Below, one piece after another: positions 21,625 through 34,120 of a stretch of DNA of 64,000 bases (the stretch's first letter is position 1; the number at the start of each line of letters is the position of its first letter). The notes beneath the pieces were generated by a model that saw only the letters and a list, made by a program, of their open reading frames with translations, was not told the DNA's origin and ran no database searches. The position numbers and the translations under genes are program-made. The DNA comes from Topomyia yanbarensis (Eukaryota > Arthropoda > Insecta > Diptera > Culicidae). The stretch is taken from the NCBI RefSeq assembly GCF_030247195.1, contig NC_080672.1:398429037-398493036 (forward strand), given 5' to 3'.

Positions 21625-23349
21625 CATATGAGCGACCGAAAATAAAAGTCGCAAAGATAGAACATGCTTCGTAAAACCCGTTTCAAATATATTAGAATAT
21701 ACCCAAATAACCACATGCATTATATTGAAGCATTATTTTAACATCGATAATGTTCATTTGCTCTAAAACTACTTTCTTAAAACAGTGCTGCCATAACACA
21801 ACATCCCAAATGTTTCAAGACATTGCCTCTTATGAGCAATGTAACAGGCATTATACATACCTTTAGAGCAACGGTTTAGTGTTTGATCGCATTGCATTTA
21901 CAAATGCTTTGACGCTCTACTGCGCTACACTTGAAAAGCATATAATGCTTGAACTAAAAGTTATGAAACATTAAAATAATTTGACGTTTATGAAGAAAAT
22001 GTTCTAATCAAAAAATATCAACCTGAAACAACATGGAGAGTAGTGTGGCAAACGGGCAATTTTCTACGAATGGGGCAAAAATATCGGAGCACTGCACCGC
22101 CTATAGCTTTTGACCAATCCTATCTCCGTTGAGGAATACATGAAATCAAACAACGCGAGTATGCATTCCTATAATTTGCAACTCAGATGAAGCATATCAT
22201 AGAGAAACCACTAAATGCTCATAATTTCATCTGCACAATTTGATGTCAATATTAAGTATGTTTCGGAATCTCTACTAAAAACTGATCTCTGCTTCGTTTG
22301 TTGATGTTTATATTTCGCGATCCGAGAGCCGCACGATAAATACTAATCTACTCAAAAAAATGACAAATGTTTGCACCTCTCCTTCTATACCGACGTGTCA
22401 TTGCATTAACAAAGGCTATATAATGTAAAACGTTATTCATATATTGCAAATATCATTCCATCGGCAACTATCCTCCACAGATAAGAGTGCTAACGGCCTA
22501 CCTCGTATGAAGCTGATGTCAGATGATCATGGTTCGGATCCCATAAAATTAATTTAAAAATCTGAAGGAATTGGAATTTTGTGGTGATGGTAATGTTGTA
22601 TCTGACTAATAAGAAGAAGTGGAAAATGGGAAAACGTTCATTTTTCCATTTTAATTATTTTCATTTTGGCATTATATCAGCTTTTTGTTGTGTTATATAA
22701 CATCGATCTGTCAAAACGAAACAAACATTATTGCAGCATCTAGTAATGCTTTTAACAGACTAAAGCTTTATAAGAGCGTTACTAATGTAAAATAAATGCT
22801 TTCTTTGACAGCTCTTACATCAGTCGCTTAATCGCCCTTTTCCACTTTATGAAAGCATTGGTGTTGCATTTACAGCAATGAAGCATTTTATCGCATTCTG
22901 CGAACGACTCATTTAAGACTGTTAACTTTACATCATTTGAAGCGTCGTGGTTACTTGGGTAAAACCCGGATGTAAACTTCGAGCATAAAAATCGGACTGG
23001 GACTTTCGTTTGTAAGAGTCGGATAAAAAAACCTTCAGTGAAAAAATCGGAAAATAATATATCCGATTCTTACAAAGTAGTTTTTGTTAGCCGAATTTTA
23101 ATCTTGAACATCAAGATATACGGATGCTCCTACGAGCGAATTATTTATTTTTAACCGGTTTTTATACTGGAGGTTCATCCTTGCCGAGTTTTAGGGGTGA
23201 GAACTTTTTAAACGATTTTTATACTGAAGAATTTCTGTCCGATTTTAATAATTGAAGTTTATTCCCGATTTTTATATTCTAATATCTTTGAAACGGGTTT
23301 TGCGAAGCATGTACTATCCTTGCGACTTTTATTTTCGGTCGCTCATATG
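21625..23349. mobile_element. 1.7-kb DNA element with 76-bp terminal inverted repeats
   Basis: The left end (21625-21700, starting catatgagcgaccgaaaata) matches the reverse complement of 23274-23349 over about 76 bp with only a few mismatches. Inside the right end, several subterminal repeats of the type cgatttttatactgaag and ccgatttttat occur (22980-23270). No transposase frame is visible. It carries a nested inverted-repeat element at 21701-22960. The long conserved repeats suggest a fairly young non-autonomous element. It sits about 550 bp upstream of the NOMO start. Confidence 0.75.
21701..22960. mobile_element. Nested element with acccaartaaccac ends
   Basis: Left end acccaaataaccac (21701) and right end gtggttacttgggt (to 22960) are inverted repeats with one mismatch. 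The interior is rich in gcatta/taatgc motifs, as in the MITE at 33810-34120 whose ends are cccaggtaacca. It begins directly after the left TIR of the element at 21625-23349, so it is either nested in it or its internal part. Confidence 0.5.
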
Positions 23350-24183
23350 AACAAGCATATGGGGGATAGACCACTAGTGAAAAATTGTTCCAGAACTTGA
23401 GGGGTAACCCATCAGCAAATAAGTGTTTGGGACTGTGAATAAAAGGTGGAGCTACTGTTCTTGGAAAATTGCAGGATCGATGTTTTTTGTGGGAATTCCC
23501 TCATAGTGATATGTCTATTAGTCTGTGATAAAAGTGTCCCTAAGTGTTCGATTCGATAGATCTGAGATGAAGCTTGGCCTTTTATCTTTTTCATCGTGTG
23601 CCAAAGAGTCACGATGCTCATCCGGATGTTTATGTTCCCTTCCCGTGGCCCAGACGAGCCAGACGCCATGTTTCATTTTACAAGTATAACACTAATTCAC
23701 TCAAACCTGACGAATGTTCCCACTTTTCTTTTTCTTCATCTTGACTTAAAAGCTTGTACATCGCCACAGCCTTGCCAGAGGGCTGCTTTGAACACAGCTA
23801 GGAAACCAATGCAAGTTAAACGCGTGTGGGCGTGTGGGTTGCAGAAATACCATTAAAATTTCTGACAATTAATCTACAACCACATATGCAAAGTCAAGCC
23901 AAAGGATTTTGATTTGACCGGTTTTTGCTGTTTAAAAGGTTTTGTTTTCTCATGAAACTATTCGACATCATTTCTTTTTCAACGGAAATAGACAGGTTTA
24001 TAGCGTCTATCACATACTGTACTGTCCGGACGATATAGTCGTTTGAAATGCAAGCATCGAATTTTGACGGGTAAGCCCAGTTAGCAAGCGGCATTTCTAA
24101 CAGTTGCTGTACATAGCAATAGAACATAATCTCAGTTGATTCAGAATTGTTTGGTAGTAAACTGACGAAAAACCCCATCCATA
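23350..24183. other. Unassigned intergenic DNA
   Basis: Short open frames on both strands show no recognisable motif, splice context or codon pattern. No repeat boundary was found. Confidence 0.3.
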
Positions 24184-24445
24184 AGGGACCATTCATAAAT
24201 TACGTAACGCTTTTAGGGGGGGGAGGGGGTACAACAAGTTGTGACAAGTTGTGACATAGGGGGGAGGGGGAGTTAGCTAGATCGTTACGTAACATGTTTT
24301 CACCGAAGAAAAAAAAAATTTTCTCGGAATTTGTTACGTAACAGGGGAGGGGGGGATGAAGAAATTTGTGACAATTTGTTACATGGGGGGAGGGGGGAGT
24401 CAATTTTGGGCAATTTTTGCGTTACGTAATTTATGAATGGTCCCT
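24184..24445. mobile_element. MITE with agggaccattcataaattac inverted ends
   Basis: The left end agggaccattcataaattac followed by gtaacgc is inverted at the right as gcgttac plus gtaatttatgaatggtccct. The 262-bp interior contains G-runs (ggggggaggggg) repeated three times next to gttacgtaac and gtgacaa motifs, showing internal symmetry. No protein is encoded. Elements with this palindromic layout and gttacgtaa ends are, as far as I know, common in insect genomes. Confidence 0.75.
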
Positions 24446-25983
24446 AAATAACAGTGACGCCAAAACGTGACATCTTTTAATTGTGGATTTTTCACCCAGC
24501 CCTAGATAGTAAGACATTTTTAATGTCAAAATGTAGTACAATTTTGTGTAAAAACTTAGTTGTTAACAAAACGTGCACATCAATTTGTTTTCGCCGAATG
24601 CCAGAAATTTTTTTCTGAATTTTCATCAGCTGAAGTGTTTTGCAATTTAGGATACCGATAACTCAGCAATTCGAATTATGTCAACTTGACAGATTCAATT
24701 TGCTGAAAATGAGCAATAGGGATATTTAACAAAGATAAACTCAAGATAGAGTGGTAAGAGATTTCCCATGTACCAAGAAAATACGACCCCTCGATGAACT
24801 CGGTTCACCGTCAGAGTGACAGCCTAGTAATAACCTGAAGCGATGCTTTGCGAAGAAGCAAGCGCTTTTATTATTGCGTCGTAGCTATGGCAATGTATAT
24901 TGTTACGAAATAACAAAATTAATATTTCGATTGAAAATGTACACAAAGGAGAAGTTTTATGGTTCCGCTTTTACTCCATTTTAACCGAAAGTCTATTCTT
25001 CAACCAAATTAATTCATTAATAATAATACCATGCTTGTTATTTGCTCAGACAATGTGCCACAAAGAGCGAAATACGCCGATTAAAAATAGAGCAGCACAA
25101 AAACACTGCAATGTGCAGAACGACCGCACAAAGAGAAAACGAAAAAGAGAAAGATCTGTGCACCAAGAGCTGCACAATTTCGTTCAAAGAGTCACCTTGA
25201 AGAGCCATTTTTTGTGCCTCCCCTCACTGGAAAGCAGGTAGGAAGGCGAGGAAAATTACAATTCAGATAAAATTTGATCGGAAGAATGTTTTTAAAATGT
25301 TTTTTGGTTGCTTTATCTGCTTCCGTGCGCGTGGGACCAAGATGCACACTAAAGAGCCTCTTTATTTCTACTCTTTGTGGTGTGCAACCATAGAGTAGAA
25401 TACACATATGTGAACAACACATATCGGAGTGAAGAAGTTTATTGCGAAAGAGAAGAGCGGTGGTTCGCATGAAAAGTGCAAAGGGCGTTTTTTATTCTTT
25501 TCTTTATTTGCTCTGAGGTACATTACATCCATGAATAATACTACTAGATGACAGATAATTTAGAGCCAATTCCGAAGCGGAATACAGTAAAAAAGGCTGC
25601 TTCAGACGAAGGAATATAGTGCAAGATTAGCACTGCTTACTTGCTTTTATTATGTGCATCATTCACTTAGTATTCTAATTATTAGAAGCAATTGAACCAA
25701 TCTGCAGTAGTTCTAATAATTCGATATTACGATAATAGCTTTCTATAGTGAACAGTTGATTATTTTTATAAATTTTGCATGATGATTTCGACACCATGTT
25801 TACATACAGAGAATTTTCTTCTTTGCTTGTTTGGTAGCCATGGCATTTTTTCGACGAATTCAAATATCCATCGACGCCTATTAACGAGGGGGCAGCAGAA
25901 GCATAGTACTATTGAGTTCACCGGTTCACGGTTGCTGGACCATCAGTTGTGAAGCGTTTGTATGGGACCTAGTAATCTTGAGT
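24446..25983. other. Unassigned intergenic DNA
   Basis: A 113-codon frame at 24900-25241 is rich in Lys/Arg and Asn. It lacks a recognisable domain, and its base composition is like the surroundings. I find no supported gene or repeat boundary. Confidence 0.3.
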
Positions 25984-26174
25984 TCTAGAGAAAATTTTCA
26001 ATAGGACGTAAGTAACATTGAGAGCCTCTCTTTGTTTACTTTCTCCTTCGTTTATTACGACGGCATTACAACACTTTGTACTAATGTCGAAATGGCCGAG
26101 TAATGAACAGAAGAGAAAGACCTCAAAGAGAATCTCTCATTGTTACTTACGTCCTATTGAAATTTTTCTCTAGA
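25984..26174. mobile_element. MITE, about 190 bp, caataggacgtaagtaaca ends
   Basis: Left: tctagagaaaattttcaata then ggacgtaagtaaca. Right, reverse-complemented: tctagagaaaaatttcaata then ggacgtaagtaaca. The inverted repeats are about 40 bp and nearly identical. The next inner block, ctctttgtttactttctc, resembles the MITE at 46583-46820, so the two families share subterminal sequence but not outer ends. Confidence 0.75.
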
Positions 26175-28680
26175 GATAATCTTTGTCTTTTATTTGGAAA
26201 TATTGTGTCAGTTTTTCATATGTATTGATAGCGGGTGTCCTTAGGAGTACACTCATATCATTCTTAAACATTAATTATTTTTTGACGTAGGACTACGTCT
26301 TTGTTTTCGATATAGGGGTGCACGTTGCAAATTCTACAAAAATGGTATGTAACGAAAAGTGGTCCAATTTTAAACGCATATAATTCAGCCATCTCACGAT
26401 AAATTTTCAAATTTTTTGCGCATGTCGCCCCGAAATACTTCTAAGAATAGATTCCAATAGATAAACCCCAAGATTTTTGATATCATGGCATTAAACATTT
26501 AAATAATGAACAACCTAGTCAAAATATCGCGCATTTACACACAGAAGATAGCGCTTCCCTAGTCCAGCACGACAGATTTGTGTACCTAGCGCGCTACGCT
26601 TCTATGAATGACGTCATCATCGATTATTTAAACGGACGGATTTCGCCGAAGCAGCTTAGTCGCCTGTTGAGCGGCAGGCGAAGCAGATCATTGTGCTGTG
26701 TGCTTTTACAGCCAGTGTAGCTGAGTTAGAAGTCCGTTACACTGCCTGTGGAGGTACGCTACCCAGTGAATGCGAATGAGCTTTTCCGTATGCTATCTTT
26801 TGTGTTGTGCTCGTTTCCAGCACATTTTTATGTATAATTATTCGTACACAAAATAGTTTGTACATGCGAGCTCCATTTGCAAACACGGTTAACATAGTGT
26901 CGTGGTATTAGTTGTCTCTTTTGCTCTACCCATCATCATCAGCGTTGATTCACTTTGCTTTGTGCGCTTGGGTTTGATGTTTGAGGCGAATATGTAGGTA
27001 GATAGATCTAATTTGTTACTAAATTGCACAACGAAAGTTTATTATTTACGTTCGATTAATTCATTGATTCATTTCCCCATCACGTGATTCATTTCCACTC
27101 AGCCTATAGTACTTTGATTCTACTAATAAGTACATACTACAAAGCCTATTTATGAATGAATACACTGCCACTTGAAAAACCGTTGCAAAAACGCATCTTG
27201 TGCATATATAAAATTGTTTTCGATTCTTATATATTTGTAGTTTCGTTATATAATTAAGACCACTGCATTCGCTATATTTGTATGCGTACTTTAGGAAAGT
27301 TATAATAATGGCAAAATATAACTAGAATGCTTGGTCTATACATGAAATGTGATTATATCGTCTAAAATTTGATTTTTCTTCACTGGTCCGGGTTTTTTAC
27401 CACACACAATGGAAAAGGTTTTACAAGCTAATCTTATGCTATAAAGATTTAGTTCCAGATATTAGTTGGTCACAGTTTTCTGTCTTCTTTCTTCAGATCT
27501 TCTTAAATAAGTTTAATCGGATTCGATCACCTACTACAAATGAAATGACCTGATAACCAAGAAGGCTTGGTTCAATATATAACATTCGATGTTGATTGGT
27601 TGTGACTAAACCATACGTAAGAAATATGATTTGTTTATTATTACTATAAATGTATTAAGAAAATAAATATTTTACTTTAAGTAGTATAGTCCTACGTCTA
27701 CAGCTCGTGCAACCCCATAGTATGTAGTTTTTCTTATTTTTATGTTTAAAAAATCCAAATTAAATTCAACCAACAAACTGACAGTTGTCGTACTAAATGA
27801 CGTACCTGCAAATATCTCGTTTGCCTCATTGTTAACAGGGAGCACCCCACACAGCATGATCTGGTACTTTTGCAATCCGCTAGCAGCCTGCCATCCCAAG
27901 TTTCATATGCAAACTATGGTAGATGAGAAGAGACTTTTCTACGGTTCATGTACGTACACGCCACATGACACAAATACTACATCACAAGCTGGTGGAAAAT
28001 AATAAACAAAGACGGCAAAAGTAAATGAGATTGTTTTCAACTAGGAAACTTCATTAGTGTTCGTGAGAACGGTCGCAAAGAACTCAAGAGAAGACAATTG
28101 CGAAGCCAATTTGATCCAGTCCTAACCTCAATATTGAACCAGCTTCTGATTGGTCGTTTTGGCAGTCAAGAGCGTTCATAATATTTTCAAACGGGATGAA
28201 TAACAGTGCTGCTGAATCTATTTTGGCTACTTTTCATACACATTAACATTTCATGCAAATTGAATAAATACCCTGAATGACGATATAACTACGTGTATGG
28301 TTAAGAGAGACACGAGTATAAAATTCAATTTTTAAATGCAGCTAGTATTGTGAATTCTTGAAAGAGGGTAGATATTTGAGGTACAATTATTTTCAGCAAT
28401 TGTGAAAAACATGCAAATGGAATCTGGCAACGATGGATGCTTGTTGTGTTTGGAATTACGACAGGACCTGGTACATACATGTTGTCGTCTCTTCTCTTAG
28501 GGTAGATCTGATAAGGCAACCTATAGAGTCGTGCAAGTCGCATGGATTTGGATGTGTTATTGTCCTAAAAGGAAACAAACTAAAAATGTTTTTTTCAATA
28601 ATTTCGAGCCTAAAAATTGAAAAAGGACTGAGATATGAACTCACGGTACTATTCTGCATCAGGATATGCCTTAACCCGCA
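26175..28680. other. Repeat-derived intergenic DNA, no supported gene
   Basis: The motif gacgtaggactacgtc at about 26284 and the similar atagtcctacgtctac at about 27687 bracket about 1.4 kb and could be the ends of a decayed element. A GC-richer core (26640-26760) contains gcctgttgagcggcaggcg and acactgcctgtggaggtacg. No catalytic motif was found. Confidence 0.3.
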
Positions 28681-30793
28681 CACCCCTAAAGATCCCTATT
28701 GAAAGTGTCAAATTGACAGTGCAATTGTAGAATTCTCAGTATTCGGTGCTGGATTACTGTAAATCCGATAATTGCGCTGTCAATTTTTGACAATTTGAAT
28801 TGCTGAATTTTCCGCAAAGCGAATCTTCCAAACTGAGTCACGTATTTTTGAGCAATTTTATTTATTCCATTCAGCACGATCCGCAACACATTCATTCTCA
28901 ACAGTCAAAAATAAGCTTCGATTTTTTACAACTCTGATCACAAGCCTTTGATGTATCCCTAAGCTTCGTATGACGCGTCCATTGGAACAAACTCGATCTT
29001 CAACTTTTCTTCAACATCACTTTCATAAATCGCTTCTTCGACCATAGCCTGATCGTCAAGAAAATGCCCTCCAATCATTTCATTTTCGGCATCCAGCGTT
29101 TTCAGCATACTATAAACTTTTGCCAAAATCTGATCTTCCTCCGAGATGAAGTCCATGTCATTTTCATTCCGGTATCGGATTCGTCGGGAAAGACCCATCA
29201 TGTCAAGTACTTCCTTTGCATCGGCATGACTTACTGGGAATGTTTTTGAATGACTTATTGTGGTATCATCCATCTCATAGTAGTCTTCGGTTTCCGGCGA
29301 ATCGTTCTGATCCGCATCGAAATAGTTGTCAGCGAGGCATTCGGAAAAATCCACGCTATTTATATCGAAAGGAAACAAGCCGCATGCTTCAAACCCATCC
29401 CGTACAATGCGGTCATCGACCGATTCCATCGCGTTTTTCAGAAGACTTAAAAAATGTTCCGTTTTGACGTGTAGTTTTGGGTTGCTGAATTTCCAGCCAT
29501 TCATAACATTCAGCCATGCCATTTCCAGCGACTTGAAAACTGCAGCTTCCAAAGGCTGGCAAACCTTTGTGCAATTTGCATACATACAAACGAGGATAAT
29601 ACCAAGTTTACTGCATTCTTCTGCTATTTCCCATGGTGTGTTCGAAGTGTGCCCATCAACAAAATAAACAACCGGAAGCAAGTCTGCTTTTACAAGCTGA
29701 GGATGCAAGATGCGTTTGATGTATTTCATGAAGCATTCCTTATGAATCCATCCACTGTCTGTCTTGCTCAATCCCCATTCAGCGGGAACTTCTTTTGTAA
29801 CCTTCATAGGAATTTTTTTATATGGCAATACTACCATAGGAGGAAACATTAAATCATCGGCAGAGCAAGTGAGCATCACAGTAATATTTTCCTTTGCTGA
29901 CCCCTGCTCAATTTTATGTACGTTCCGCTTACATCGCCTAGCAATCACTTTGTCGATGGTGGGATGCAAGTAGAAACATGCTTCATCGCCGTTGAGAATT
30001 CTTCTTGGATCCGTAAGAATGTCAGCTATCTCCTCTTCATGAAGAATTCCTAAAACCTCGTTAAACCATTTTCTTATGTCGGACTTGGTTACGTTCGCAC
30101 TAGCTCTCGTGCCACTCTTTGACTTTTGAATAGACAGTTCAGAGCGGTAACGGTCAATAAAGCAACTATACCATCGATCACCTAAAACAGAAAAAATGAA
30201 TTAGATTCTAGATTAAAAACATCAATGAGCTGGCATTAGTTACTTGGCTTCCCTGTCTTGAATCGATTCTTTTCCGGATGCTCTTCGAGGTAAAGAGATA
30301 CCCGGTTCATGATTCGGTATTTGGTAACAGGGTATCCTTTACGGGCCATTTTGTTCATCCATCCCACAAGCTCAAGCTCGTCCGCTTGGTCTAGTACCGG
30401 TGCAGCTCCCGGTCTTGTTTGATGTTTATAGCGTTTGCTCAAACGGAATTTGATAGTGGATCTTGGAATGTCATACCGTCGGCAAGCTGTTTTGATTGCC
30501 ATACCATTTCTGATTGCATGTAAACAATTGTTTATCACCTCCTCTGAGCGCGCCACTTTGCGCTTTTTTACTGTGTTGTTCATAATGCATCAACTGATAA
30601 ACAAACATAAAAAACGATTAAAGTAACATGATTTCCTGATTGCTAATCAATTTGAAAATAAATCTGAATAAAAGCCACCGAAAACCTACCTTGAATATAT
30701 TTTTTTACATTTTGGGTATTCTTAATTTAATTTAATCATTTTGGGTATTAATAAATAAACAAACAGCTGTCAAGAGAGAAATCTAGGGGTGTC
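28681..30793. mobile_element. Possible limits of the pogo-like element
   Basis: About 10 bp, acacccctaa at 28681 and its near-inverse taggggtgt ending at about 30792, flank the transposase gene. Inside the left flank, tcaaattgacagtgcaattg and its imperfect inverse near 28775-28795 form a second palindrome. The match is short and no TA duplication is visible, so the boundaries are tentative. Confidence 0.25.
28959..30583 (-). CDS. Pogo/Tigger-like (CENP-B domain) transposase, open two-exon gene
   Basis: Exons 30244-30583 and 28959-30181, with a 62-bp GT-AG intron in phase 1, encode 520 aa without a stop. An N-terminal Psq-type helix-turn-helix (about residues 12-55, CRRYDIPRSTIKFRL) is followed by a second, CENP-B-type HTH with GKPSDRWYSCFIDRY across the splice. 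The DDE_1-type catalytic core shows LNGDEACFYL (D179), VYFVDGHTSN (D289) and CQPLEAAVFKSL (E325). In pogo/Tigger and jerky relatives the third acidic residue is usually Asp (LQPLD). Here it is Glu, 36 positions after the second. The tail is acidic. It may be a live transposase or a domesticated host gene. No clear terminal repeats or target TA were identified. Confidence 0.8.
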
Positions 30794-30867
30794 CAAAATA
30801 AATTGGTCGCATTTTTTCAGCCATTTTGGACGCTATTTCTCGATAAACATGTTTAGGGCTCAAAAGC

Positions 30868-31187
30868 CAAATGTCAAAATTCAATTTGATGAGAAATTCT
30901 GGAGAAACCGTTGTTACGTCCAAAAAATTGTCGAGACGTTCGAAAAATTGTTTTAAAATCGTTCAACACGGGTCCAACGAGGGACGTTTGTTGAACGGTT
31001 ATTTGGACGTTGTCCAAATTGGCCCAGCGAACGTCCTTCATTGGACGATTTTGAAACCAACCGTTCTTAGAGGGTACCTAAGTACGGTGCATAGCAGTCA
31101 ACGAAAGAAAAACTTCTCTTTTGTTTGCTATCAACGGCGACTAACGGTTCGTTCATAAGTTTCCCCTAAAGTGAATTTTGACTGTTG
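30868..31187. mobile_element. MITE (tgtcaaaattcactttga family) with a nested repeat
   Basis: Left aatgtcaaaattcaatttga and the reverse-complemented right end aacagtcaaaattcacttta are inverted. They resemble the arms of the MITE at 31368-31651. The repeat shared with 5493-5634 lies in the middle (about 30921-31073), suggesting insertion of one small element into another. Confidence 0.5.
30921..31073. repeat. Interspersed repeat, copy 2 (inverse of 5.5 kb copy)
   Basis: Read on the minus strand it begins ctctaagaacggttggtttc and continues nearly identically to 5493-5634 through ggacaacgtccaaataaccg to gaacgattt. A few substitutions separate the two copies. Confidence 0.65.
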
Positions 31188-31367
31188 GTTTTTAAGTTGC
31201 CTAATCATATGTTTGTCGAGAATTGCAAGTCGAAAATTCCACCCAGTGCTCAGTTCAGTTCCAACAATTCTCATCAGCTTAATCAGAACTATTAGTGTCG
31301 GATTCTGATGAGACGAAGTCGAAACGCAAATTTCATTACTAATTTAGTTTAGTTTAGTAATACTGTA

Positions 31368-31651
31368 ATTATTGTCAAAAAAGGACAATTCTCGCGTGTT
31401 TTTTGTAAACGGCCAATAAGCATGCTGTCAAAATTCACTTTGAGAGTAAATTCCGGACAAACCGTAACTCGCCAAGAATGGATGTTAACATTTTATGAAA
31501 GAGAAAAGTTTTCTCTGTCGTCTACTGCTATGACTTATAATCTGCGATTAATGGTTTGTCCGGAATTTCCTTTCAAAGTGAATTTTGACAGCATGCTTAT
31601 TGGCCCTTTTCAAAAAACACGCGTGAATTAAACCCTTTTTTGACAATAATC
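31368..31651. mobile_element. MITE, 284 bp, attattgtcaaaaaagg ends
   Basis: The arms of about 90 bp include attattgtcaaaaaagg, cgcgtgttttttg, ggccaataagcatgctgtca and aaattcactttga. They are inverted at the right end with few mismatches. Nearly the whole element is palindromic. A truncated relative lies at 58693-58752, and a lone attattgtcaaaaagggc end at about 32012. Confidence 0.8.
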
Positions 31652-32650
31652 GTTTATGCTACAGACACTTTATATAACAGACTTGCGGAGAGAAAAACAA
31701 TAAAACTAGCAAATGTAATGTAAATGGCATCACAGAAGCTCCTACAAGCTTTGCATGGGCTTCGAAACCCTTCCTCTTGTATTTCCCCTCTCGAAATATT
31801 ATGCTCGTCTGGCCGCACTTTTTGACAGTCCGTTTGGCTGCAATTTTTGACACTTCACTAGTCTTTATACACTAAAGTGTTTGTAGTTTACGCCAGCTTG
31901 ACAGCAACGCCCAGTTGAAGATGTCGGGTGTTCATTGAATAAACATCCAACGCATTGGACTAACGTAGGATGACTTAATCTTACTGGGCGGTTGACGTAA
32001 ACGATTATTGTCAAAAAGGGCAATTAAACGTATTACGAACTGAGCAATTTTGACCGCCATTATGGCACGTAAAAAGCTGGATAGGTTTTGTGCTTTTCGC
32101 GCGCAAGGTTTTAAACAATTTTCTCCTTAATGAAGACAAAATAGTTTTCATCAAAATTTTTCTCCAATAAAGAATAACGAGAAATATAGCATAGTGAACC
32201 TTGCATTAGGCTGCTAAGCCAAACCAAATGCTTCGATTCCATTAGTTCTCACCAGCTTAAAATAAGCTTCTTTTCTTGCAGGACATCACGCTTGACTAGA
32301 GGTTTTCTCAGGAACACAAATTTTGTCTCTGTTTTTTGGAGCTAGTGGCGCTAGCTTAGTCCGTTAACTAAGTTTGTGTCGGATTCTGATGAGAAGAAGT
32401 CGAAACGCAAAATTCCATAACTAATTAATGTAGTGAGAAACACCGCTTCTTTGACTTCGGTCGATTCAGCCTGTTCTGTCACTAAGTTAGTGTTGGATTT
32501 TGATGAGAGGAACTCGAAACGCCTCTCCTATAACTAATTTAATAAAATGTTTGTTTGAAATACCTTTTCGTACGTCCAGTGCAACCACAAATTTTGTTTG
32601 TATTATGATAATTACATTGTTTCAATTAAATGATTAGTTTAAAACAAAAA
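31652..32650. other. Unassigned intergenic DNA with local duplications
   Basis: The phrase gtcggattctgatgag followed by gaagtcgaaacgcaaa occurs at about 31291 and 32378, and a variant near 32490 (gttggattttgatgag). This shows a diverged repeat of about 80 bp spread over this interval. No coding frame is supported. Confidence 0.35.
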
Positions 32651-32654
32651 TAAG

Positions 32655-33798
32655 CAGCCGAGCTCAGGAGACTTCACAATCTAGCTAGGAAAACCATTCA
32701 AGAAGCAAAAGAAATCAGTTGGTCCAATTTCCTGAACGGCATACACGGCGACAAAACGGTTTTTCACTGGCAATCAACGATGTAACAATCACCGACCCAC
32801 GGGAAATCGCAAACAGAATCGGCAGTCATTTCCAATAGCCATCCGCGAACGTCGTCTTCGTCCGGCACAAGACACATCTCGAAGTAATCCTCACCACTTT
32901 TTCACCAAACTCTACAGCGGAATAAAACAAACCCTTCTCCGGGATGGAACTCGCTGCCGCCCTCAGGACAGCCCGTGGAAAATCGGTTAGCCCTGACAGA
33001 GTAGGGTACCCAATGTTAAGACATCTACCCCCAGGCGGGAAAAAGGCACTTCTCGACGCCTACAAAAAGATTTGGGAAGATGAGACTTTCCCAGACGACT
33101 GGTAACTTGTATACATATTGCCAATCATCAAAAAGAGTAAAAGCACACGAGTCCCGAGCGACTTCCGTACCATAAACCGCAAAGTTTCTAGAGAAAATGG
33201 TTAACCGCTGGGCTGATTACATGGGTGGAAGAAGGAATTTCTAGATAACCGCCAACTTGCCTTCTGGAAAGAACTCAGGACAGGAATCCATCTGGGGAAC
33301 TGATTGAAAAAGCGAGGGCGAAAAACTTATTGCCGACATTGCCATCTTAGATGAGGCGAAAGCCTACAATACAGTGTGAGCGCTGCACCGATGGGACATG
33401 CTCGAAAATCTCGGAGCCTTCATTCAAAATTACCTAAAGGAGCAGCGATTCCAGGTATACATCGGCGGTGAACTCTCCGACGAATTCTGGGAGATCAAGA
33501 CAGTCCCACAAGGATCAGAGCTTGCAGTAACGCTATTCCTCGTTAGGATGAACTCAATTTCAATTCACTACCCAAAGGAGTCTACCTGTTCGTCTACGTG
33601 GACGACATCATCCTAGTCACCTTGGGAAAAACTTTCCCCCGTACTTGGATCTCTCTTCAAGCCGCCGTCAATGCGATCGGACAATGGGCTCTAGCTACCG
33701 GGTTCAACGTCGAATTGATTTGTCGCAACCTAGACGGACTGGTCGAGGTCCTCGGCCCGCTGTATCATCAAGCCGTCCGACTAGCCACATATTTTTAA
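32655..33798 (+). pseudogene. Decayed LINE reverse transcriptase
   Basis: In-frame pieces read ELAAALRTARGKSVSPDRV, LLDAYKKIWEDETFPDDW followed by a stop, LPIIKKSKSTRVPSDF, LKEQRFQVYIGG, TVPQGSELAVTLF and VYVDDIILVTLG. These match successive RT motifs, with the catalytic F/Y-x-DD as YVDD, but stops and frame changes separate them. The order is correct on the plus strand. The upstream piece (KTIQEAKEISWSNFLNGI) is the usual linker before RT. It is a dead copy of about 1.1 kb without endonuclease or RNase H, and is cut at its 3' end just before the MITE at 33810. Confidence 0.75.
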
Positions 33799-33809
33799 AG
33801 TACTAGTCA

Positions 33810-34120
33810 CCCAGGTAACCAACAAGCATTAGTGTATGCAGTAAAATAGCATATAATTTGCATTTCGGATACTTCTTGCAGTATATTTGCATCCTTTATG
33901 CATATCTGTTGTTAATCAGCATTCAAAAAACTGTTTAAAAGTTTCATGCCAGCAATCAGCATTCTGAATGCACAACAGCAGTAAAACAGCATTTTCTTGG
34001 CACAGCAGTAGAGTAGCCGTATATTTCGCCAAAAGCGACTTTTAAATAGCATTTAAAACGACTTAAATGCTTATCAGGTAGGCATTAAGACGCATTTTGC
34101 ATGCTTATTGGTTACCTGGG
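33810..34120. mobile_element. MITE, 311 bp, cccaggtaaccaa ends
   Basis: cccaggtaaccaacaagca (left) and tgcttattggttacctggg (right) are inverted with one mismatch. The interior is rich in agcatt/aatgct motifs. No protein is encoded. A single matching end occurs at about 3787, and a related pair at 21701-22960. Confidence 0.75.

Noticed and set aside
23412..24196. Several 85-100 codon frames on both strands
   Set aside because: No conserved motif, no splice sites in phase, and composition typical of the surrounding non-coding DNA.
24200..24403. Pro-rich minus-strand frame
   Set aside because: It is the translation of G-runs inside the MITE at 24184-24445.
29064..29852. Plus-strand frames opposite the pogo-like transposase
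   Set aside because: They are antisense shadows of the conserved DDE frame.
33398..33798. Short plus-strand genes
   Set aside because: They are pieces of one decayed reverse transcriptase, separated by frameshifts.
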